From: DAOMOD01 sp964526035
GTDB taxonomy: Bacteria > Pseudomonadota > Gammaproteobacteria > Xanthomonadales > BPKI01
Assembly (NCBI GenBank): GCA_964526035.1
Contig: CAZGKE010000033.1
Coordinates: 1-26,565, forward strand
Length of the DNA: 26,565 bases
Direction: 5' to 3'
The translations under genes and the position numbers were made by a program. Below are positions 22,139 to 26,565 of this stretch, piece after piece. Below the pieces are notes generated by a model. It saw only the letters and a program-made list of their open reading frames with translations. It was not told the origin of the DNA and ran no database searches. The number at the start of each line of letters is the position of its first letter. Positions within the stretch are counted from its first letter, which is position 1.

Positions 22139-22996
22139 TCACAGGTCGTTGCGCAGAATGGTGTCGAGACCGAAGCACGGTCGCCGGCTCTGGTTGTGGC
22201 TGAGCACATAGCCGCTTTGCATGCGGTTGTAGTCGTAGAACCACAGGCTGCCCGCTGCGTTCTGGCTGGTGCAGTTGAGGAAACCGTCCGAGCAGGAGTT
22301 CAGCCAGGCCTGGGTGATGGTGAGGCCGACGTTTTCGAAGTAGCCGCCGCAATAAGCGTTGCCGCTCCAGACAGCCGAACGCACATTGGTGCCGACGACG
22401 TTCCAGAAACCCTTGGGCAGCGACGGGCGACCCGACGTGCCGTACAGATAATTCTGGTTGTAGAAGGCCATCCAGCTCACCTGCTGCATGCGCACGGCGT
22501 CGTTCTGATAGCCGAGCAGCCAGCCCAGCGAGGCCTCGAACACGTTGCCGTTCATCACCGCATCGGCCAGCGGCGTGCCTGCCGAGGACGGCGCCAGCGC
22601 GTTGACCCAGCGGATACGTTGGATGATGGTCGGATAGCGCGAATCCCAGGTCGGATTCGACAGGATCCAGCGCATCACGTTGCCGCCATTGGAGTGCGTG
22701 TTGACGACCAGATCGGTAATGCCGCGACTGGTGATGAAGTTGTGGAGTTGGGTGGCCAGACAGCCGGCGGCGTCAGCCTCCCACATGTACTTGGTGAAGT
22801 CGCAGTTGATGACGACGTAGTTGGCCTGGTTGGGCAGGCCCTGGCGAATCGAGTTCACCATGGCGGTGGTCCAGTAGTCGGCGGCGGCATTGGTCTGCTT
22901 GCCGGTGCCGTGGACCAGGGCGAGGCCCGTGTTGGCCGATGCGGACGCAGGCACGAGCGCCAGCGCCAGGAACAGACTGGTAAAGATGCGTTTCAC
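22139..22996 (-). CDS. Secreted alpha/beta-hydrolase, lipase-like
   Basis: This 285-residue protein has a signal peptide (MKRIFTSLFLALALVPASASA), then an oxyanion-hole-type LVHGTG (27-32). The nucleophile elbow is NTHSNGGN with S102; it departs from GxSxG because Thr stands at the first Gly. H267 in LSHNQS is the likely catalytic His; the acid residue is uncertain. Six cysteines in the mature part (C65, C79, C216, C235, C242, C274) could form disulfides, as in exported enzymes. The substrate is not known: a lipid ester or polyester is plausible. The start is a GTG with GGGAGG upstream. The upstream palindrome TTCAAAC-N4-GTTTGAA over the -35 suggests control by a fatty-acid-sensing repressor. 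The downstream partner follows after 11 bases. Confidence 0.85.
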   Translation of the reverse strand: MKRIFTSLFLALALVPASASANTGLALVHGTGKQTNAAADYWTTAMVNSIRQGLPNQANYVVINCDFTKYMWEADAAGCLATQLHNFITSRGITDLVVNTHSNGGNVMRWILSNPTWDSRYPTIIQRIRWVNALAPSSAGTPLADAVMNGNVFEASLGWLLGYQNDAVRMQQVSWMAFYNQNYLYGTSGRPSLPKGFWNVVGTNVRSAVWSGNAYCGGYFENVGLTITQAWLNSCSDGFLNCTSQNAAGSLWFYDYNRMQSGYVLSHNQSRRPCFGLDTILRNDL

Positions 22997-23093
22997 GATC
23001 CCTCCCCCGAGAGATGATCGACGACCTGGACGCTCCCTCGCCCAAAACGTCGGCTTCAGTTGACCGGCACCCCTCCCGACACCGGCACGCCCG

Positions 23094-23134
23094 ATGATAC
23101 ACATGTGACGGAAAAATTCAAACGCATGTTTGAA
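23094..23134 (-). promoter_or_regulatory. Promoter of the secreted hydrolase pair with overlapping TTCAAAC-N4-GTTTGAA operator
   Basis: On the minus strand, TTGAAT (23116-23121) and TATCAT (23094-23099) are separated by 16 bp, matching 4 and 5 of 6 sigma-70 positions. A perfect palindrome TTCAAAC (23117-23123) GCAT GTTTGAA (23128-23134) covers the -35. The core CAAAC-N4-GTTTG resembles the binding motif I recall for PsrA, a TetR-family sensor of long-chain acyl compounds in gammaproteobacteria. A repressor bound there would block the promoter. The leader to the GTG is about 90 bases. Confidence 0.6.
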
Positions 23135-23152
23135 ACTGCGTTCGGAGCGGGA

Positions 23153-23388
23153 AGGAAGCAGGAAGCAGGGAGCAGGGAGTAGGGAGTAGGGAGTAGGGAG
23201 TAGGGAGTAGGGAGTAGGGAGTAGGGAGNNNNNNNNNNNNNNNNNNNNNNNNNNNNNNNNNNNNNNNNNNNNNNNNNNNNNNNNNNNNNNNNNNNNNNNN
23301 NNNNNNNNNNNNNNNNNNNNNNNNNNNNAGGGAGTAGGGAGTAGGGAGTAGGGAGTAGGGAGTAGGGAGTAGGGAGTAGGGAGTAGGG
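23153..23388. repeat. 7-nt tandem array (AGGGAGT)n interrupted by an assembly gap
   Basis: The left side begins with diverged units (AGGAAGC twice, AGGGAGC once) and turns into perfect AGGGAGT units from 23174 to 23228. After the gap, about 8.6 perfect units run from 23329 to 23388. True copy number is unknown because the array spans the gap. Confidence 0.95.
23229..23328. other. Assembly gap of 100 N
   Basis: Exactly 100 unresolved bases inside the heptamer array. The round number suggests a placeholder rather than a measured length, so all coordinates to the right are nominal. Confidence 0.98.
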
Positions 23389-23411
23389 CCGCGGCTTGCG
23401 ATGTCTTCGCT

Positions 23412-23435
23412 CCTTCCCCCGCCTGCGGGGGAAGG
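23412..23435. repeat. REP-like palindrome
   Basis: CCTTCCCCCGC (23412-23422) pairs perfectly with GCGGGGGAAGG (23425-23435) around CT, followed by TTGGGATGGGGGC. This matches the general form of a widespread proteobacterial extragenic palindrome (CCCTCTCCC...GGGAGAGGG followed by TTGGGGTGAGGG, recalled). TCGCTCC before and GGAGCGA after it form a further outer inverted pair. Confidence 0.75.
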
Positions 23436-23621
23436 TTGGGATGGGGGCCAGCGGAGCGAAAGCATCTCAGATGAGTTGCGGCTCTCCGTGCGCTCGCCCC
23501 AACCCGCTCTGCAAGTCGGAGGCGGCCGCTCGCGGACTGCATGAAGTTCTGCCGTGAACCGAACCGATCAGCCCCCGCTCCCCCTGCTCCCCGTTCAGGT
23601 CCACGCCGTGACCCACCCAAG

Positions 23622-25034
23622 CTATCCGTCGATGCCGACCTCGATACCCCAGGCCTCCAGCGCATCGAGGATGGCGCCATCGGCACCGGAAGCGCGCAGC
23701 GCGGCGATTTCGGAGCGATAGCGATCTGCGGTCACCTCGGCAAGATCGGGGTCATGCAGGCGCCGCTGCCGCAACATCGCCCAACGCCCGCGTTCTTCGC
23801 TCGACAGGGTGTCAGGCCATTGCCGCGCCCGGTAACGGAACAGCAGCTCGTCGAAGCGCGAGTCCTGGAACTTCAGGTCGAGGCCGGCCAGGCGCTCGGG
23901 TGGCGTGGCGCGGACCTTGTCGCACTGGCGACGGTCGGCATCGCTCGCAAAGCCGTCATAGAGCGCCAGTTCGACATCCGCGGCGCTCATCGGCGGGCGG
24001 CGAAACACCTCGCGGACTTTGTCGGCCAGTCCCTCGGCGGCGCGCAGCTGTTCGTAGTGAGCCAGGCAGCGTGCCCGGTCCAGGCCCAGGCGCGCAAGCT
24101 CGCTGTCGCGAACGTGGTCCAACGACACCAGGGCCGGGCAACGGTTGAGCTGCACGTGTTTGAGCGGAATGCGCGACTCCCCTTCGGGAAGGTCGGCGGA
24201 CGGCGTGAACACGCGATCGGCGATGTCCTCGGCGCCAAGGTCAATCAGGGCCTGCGGGTCGGTATCCAGATCGAAAACGATCACCCGGTTCGACACCTGA
24301 GCATCCTGCGCGAGCGGGGCGACGATGGCGGCACAGCCACGCTCGGCAGGATAGCGTCCGGAGACATGCAGGAGCGGGGTCATTGCCGCAAGGTCGAGAA
24401 GCGAAGCGGCGCGGTGCTTGCGGCGGAATTCGAGGTAGTAGTTCCAGAGGCGCTGCTGCCGACCCTTGAACAGACGCGCCAGTCCCATCAATGCCTCCAC
24501 GTCGGACAGCGCGTCGTGCGCGCGCCCATGGGCAATTCCGTTGGCGGCAGCCAACGCCTCCAGCTTGAACACCGGCTTGCCGTTGGCCTGCGGCCATTCA
24601 ATGCCTTCCGGTCTGAGTGCGTAGGTGAGGCGCGCCAGATCGAGCAGATCCCAGCGCGAGTTGCCGTCGCGCCATTCGCGCGCATAGGGATCATGGAAGT
24701 TGCGGTACAGCAGGTTACGAATGAACTCGTCGTCGAAGCGCAGGCTGTTGTAGCCGACCGCACAGGTGCCAGGTCGCGCCATCTGCTCATTGACCAGTCC
24801 GGCGAACTCCGCTTCGGCGATGCCCCTGGAGCGCGCCTCCTGCGGCGTGATGCCGGTGATCAGGCAGGCGCCGGGAGACGGCAGCAGGTCGTCACCGGGT
24901 TTGCAGTAGAGGACCAGTGGTTCTTCGACCGGATTGAGGTCGCTGTCTGTGCGCCAACCGGCGAACTGGGCAATGCGCGAGCGACGCGGATCGCGCCCGA
25001 AGGTTTCGAGGTCGTACCAGAGGAAGCTGTCCAT
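23622..25034 (-). CDS. sbcB: Exodeoxyribonuclease I
   Basis: This 470-residue enzyme degrades single-stranded DNA 3' to 5' in recombination and mismatch repair. The DnaQ-type exonuclease domain begins at once with D8 and E10 in WYDLETFG, continues through CKPGDDLLPSPGACLITGITPQEA, GYNSLRFDDEF and RNFHDPYA, and closes with HDALSDVEA. The SH3-like and helical domains follow, ending with the FRYRAR block and a short tail. Length matches E. coli SbcB (475), and many blocks agree with it. The ATG at 25034 was chosen because it gives the family start; SD is weak. The extra 44 residues upstream to 25166 have no family resemblance. It is divergent from the efflux adaptor gene. Confidence 0.95.
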   Translation of the reverse strand: MDSFLWYDLETFGRDPRRSRIAQFAGWRTDSDLNPVEEPLVLYCKPGDDLLPSPGACLITGITPQEARSRGIAEAEFAGLVNEQMARPGTCAVGYNSLRFDDEFIRNLLYRNFHDPYAREWRDGNSRWDLLDLARLTYALRPEGIEWPQANGKPVFKLEALAAANGIAHGRAHDALSDVEALMGLARLFKGRQQRLWNYYLEFRRKHRAASLLDLAAMTPLLHVSGRYPAERGCAAIVAPLAQDAQVSNRVIVFDLDTDPQALIDLGAEDIADRVFTPSADLPEGESRIPLKHVQLNRCPALVSLDHVRDSELARLGLDRARCLAHYEQLRAAEGLADKVREVFRRPPMSAADVELALYDGFASDADRRQCDKVRATPPERLAGLDLKFQDSRFDELLFRYRARQWPDTLSSEERGRWAMLRQRRLHDPDLAEVTADRYRSEIAALRASGADGAILDALEAWGIEVGIDG

Positions 25035-25186
25035 GCGCGCACGATAACCGAAGCGCTCGACCGGGAAACTGTTCGGTTCCGTACGATCTGCCTCTTCCGG
25101 TCGTGGGCACATCAGGGCAATCGTCATGCAGATCAGTGATTTGCGATCTTGATGCGGTGCTGGCACGCATCCTGCTTGTCAGGGGC

Positions 25187-26440
25187 ATGGATATCAAGCG
25201 CACCGACATCAAGCAGAAGCGCCGTCGCCGCCAGTTCATCTTCGGCGGGCTCGGCACCGTGGCACTCGTTGCCGCCGCCATCGGCGTGTTTCGAATGGAG
25301 CCGGCTGCGCCGAGCGTCGACCGGGCCAGCGTGTGGACCGATACCGTCAAGCGCGGCGAGATGCTGCGCGAGGTGCGTGGTCCCGGCGTGCTGGTGCCGC
25401 GCGAAATCCGCTGGATCGCCGCCGAGACTTCCGGTCGCGTCGAACGCCTGCTGATCAAGCCCGGCGCGCGCGTTGAACCGGACACCGTCCTGATGGAGCT
25501 GTCGAACCCCGACATCGTCGACATGCAGCTGTCCGCCGCCGCCGCGTTGACCGCTGCCAAGGCTGACTACTCGGCGCGGCAGATGACGCTGGAAAGTCAG
25601 TTGCTCGACCAGCGCGCCAACTTCGCAGGCATCGAGGCCGACTTCGAGTCGGCGCGCCTGCAGGCCGAAGCCGAGCGCGAACTGAACGCCAAGGGCATCA
25701 TCTCCGACATCACCTACCGCCGCTCCGAGCTGCTGTCGGAACGCCTGCGCATTCGCCTCGACATCGAGAAGGAACGCATCGCCAAGTTCGAGTTGACCAT
25801 CCAGGCGCAGCTTGCCGCCGAGCGCGCGCGCCTGACCCAGCTCGAGAACGAGGTCGCCCTGCGCCAGCGCCAGCACGATGGCCTGATGGTGCGCGCCGGC
25901 ATTCAGGGTGTGCTGCAGCAGACGCCCGTCCAGGAAGGCCAGCAGGTGGCCGCCGGCACCAATCTCGCCCGCGTCGCGCGCCCCGACCTGCTGATGGCCG
26001 AACTGCGCATCGCCGAAACCCAGGCCAAGGACATCGCACTCGACCAGCCGGTGCGCATCGACACCCGCAATGGCGTGGTTCCAGGGCGCGTGGTGCGCAT
26101 CGATCCGGCGGTGCAGAACGGCACGGTGCAGGTTGACGTCGACTTCGAAGCGGCGCTGCCGCCGGGCGCGCGCCCCGACTTGACTGTCGACGGCACCATC
26201 GAGATCGAACGCCTGTCCGACGTGCTCTTTGTCGGCCGCCCCGCCTACGGCCAGCCAAACAGCATGGTCAGCCTGTTCCGCCTCGACCCGGTCACCAGCC
26301 GCGCCCTGCGCGTGCCGGTCCGCCTCGGTCGCACCTCCGTCAATCTGGTCGAGATCGAGCAGGGACTGGAAGTGGGCGACACGGTGATTCTCTCGGATAC
26401 GTCGGCGTGGGATGAATATGACCGGATTCGGTTGAATTGA
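25187..26440 (+). CDS. HlyD-family efflux periplasmic adaptor protein
   Basis: This 417-residue membrane-fusion protein has a basic amino terminus (KRRRRQ), then one membrane anchor (about residues 17-35). The first lipoyl half (75-107, GRVERLLIKPGARVEPDTVL), a long coiled-coil hairpin (about 112-232), the second lipoyl half (GIQGVLQQTPVQEGQQVAAG) and a beta-barrel region follow. Such adaptors bridge an inner-membrane ABC or RND pump to an outer-membrane channel. The partner transporter would lie beyond the window end, so the substrate is unknown. ABC (MacA-like) pumping fits the anchor-plus-coil layout. The ATG at 25187 has AGGGG just upstream; longer starts would enter the sbcB promoter region. 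Confidence 0.88.
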   Translation: MDIKRTDIKQKRRRRQFIFGGLGTVALVAAAIGVFRMEPAAPSVDRASVWTDTVKRGEMLREVRGPGVLVPREIRWIAAETSGRVERLLIKPGARVEPDTVLMELSNPDIVDMQLSAAAALTAAKADYSARQMTLESQLLDQRANFAGIEADFESARLQAEAERELNAKGIISDITYRRSELLSERLRIRLDIEKERIAKFELTIQAQLAAERARLTQLENEVALRQRQHDGLMVRAGIQGVLQQTPVQEGQQVAAGTNLARVARPDLLMAELRIAETQAKDIALDQPVRIDTRNGVVPGRVVRIDPAVQNGTVQVDVDFEAALPPGARPDLTVDGTIEIERLSDVLFVGRPAYGQPNSMVSLFRLDPVTSRALRVPVRLGRTSVNLVEIEQGLEVGDTVILSDTSAWDEYDRIRLN

Positions 26441-26452
26441 ATTTTTGGGGCT

Positions 26453-26565
26453 TAGGGCCTAGGGGAAACGCCCTCAGACTGCGAAGAAGTTGAGATCAAT
26501 GAGCATCGGTACACCGCATCGCATGAAAAGAGAAAGCGCGACGAACTCGCCATCCCTAGGCCCTA
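26453..26565. repeat. Perfect 12-bp inverted repeat at the window end
   Basis: TAGGGCCTAGGG (26453-26464) and its exact complement CCCTAGGCCCTA (26554-26565) enclose 89 bases without a gene. The right arm ends exactly at the last base, so the element may continue. The arm is two TAGGGCC-like units, again a 7-nt period. Confidence 0.75.

Larger units (their letters stand above)
22997..23621. other. Long intergenic region: hydrolase promoter, 7-nt array, assembly gap and REP palindrome
   Basis: No gene is supported here. Readings through the tandem array give repeating Leu-Leu-Pro-Thr-Pro-Tyr-Ser, an artefact of a 7-nt repeat. The hydrolase promoter and operator are at 23094-23134, the array at 23153-23388 and a REP-like palindrome at 23412-23435. 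From 23451 to 23621 I see nothing further. Confidence 0.7.

Noticed and set aside
23392..23470. CRISPR-like repeat near the heptamer array
   Set aside because: The units are contiguous 7-nt tandem copies without spacers, and the palindrome is a single REP-type copy.
22139..23686. Long open frame reading through the heptamer array and gap into the hydrolase gene
   Set aside because: The extension is an artefact of a stop-free 7-nt repeat and unresolved bases; the real start is the GTG at 22996 with SD and signal peptide.
25046..25078. AACCGAA/TTCGGTT inverted repeat between sbcB and the efflux adaptor gene
   Set aside because: Seven-bp arms 19 bases apart with no clear promoter; not enough to call an operator.

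Overview
The window looks like a chromosomal segment from a GC-rich gammaproteobacterium of the order Xanthomonadales (Lysobacterales), plausibly Rhodanobacteraceae-like. This is inferred from gene content, not from a database match. The pointers are a DksA with a long Lys/Ala/Pro-rich amino-terminal tail, an IPTL-CTERM protein, EpmA next to LigA, REP elements built on a TGTAGGAGCG core, and short intergenic arrays with a 7-nt period. Nearly all genes are housekeeping genes. I see no phage, transposase, CRISPR array, tRNA or rRNA. A 100-N assembly gap at 23229-23328 sits inside a 7-nt tandem repeat, so the source is a draft assembly.

Layout. 1-328: start of a MoxR-type AAA ATPase (minus). 545-2584: a MocR/GntR regulator (minus) divergent from a small cupin gene (plus); a perfect 10-bp inverted repeat brackets the regulator's start codon. 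2759-4979: an RhlE-type DEAD-box helicase followed by a pirin (minus). 5288-7349: the ribosomal operon rpsP-rimM-trmD-rplS, with a clear promoter and a probable second promoter before rplS. 7370-8299: a 2OG-Fe(II) oxygenase (minus). 8346-10646: a heat-shock pair htpG-hslR behind a near-consensus sigma-32 promoter. 10763-10850: a REPIN-like element. 10947-13362: a tightly overlapping operon yidD-pyrC-M23 peptidase (minus), started by non-ATG codons throughout. 13421-14684: a DksA paralogue fused to a histone H1-like tail, with promoter and terminator. 14727-17814: ligA-epmA.

17864-22996 is the accessory part and is rich in exported proteins. It holds a DUF3494 ice-binding-type protein with an IPTL-CTERM tail, a CsbD-like stress protein, an exported protein with an LPSTAG-TM-RR tail, a small lipoprotein, and a two-gene unit of a secreted alpha/beta-hydrolase (lipase-like) plus a secreted protein of unknown role. 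The hydrolase promoter carries a TTCAAAC-N4-GTTTGAA palindrome over its -35 box, which resembles operators of TetR-type fatty-acid regulators such as PsrA. 23153-23450 holds the 7-nt repeat array and a REP-like palindrome. 23622-25034 is sbcB (exonuclease I, minus), divergent from an HlyD-type efflux adaptor (25187-26440). The window ends in a perfect 12-bp inverted repeat.

I find no convincing novel multi-gene system. The best leads are the hydrolase/partner pair with its fatty-acid-type operator, the two exported proteins with different carboxy-terminal sorting signals, the histone-tailed DksA with half of its zinc cysteines, and the bracketed MocR start.
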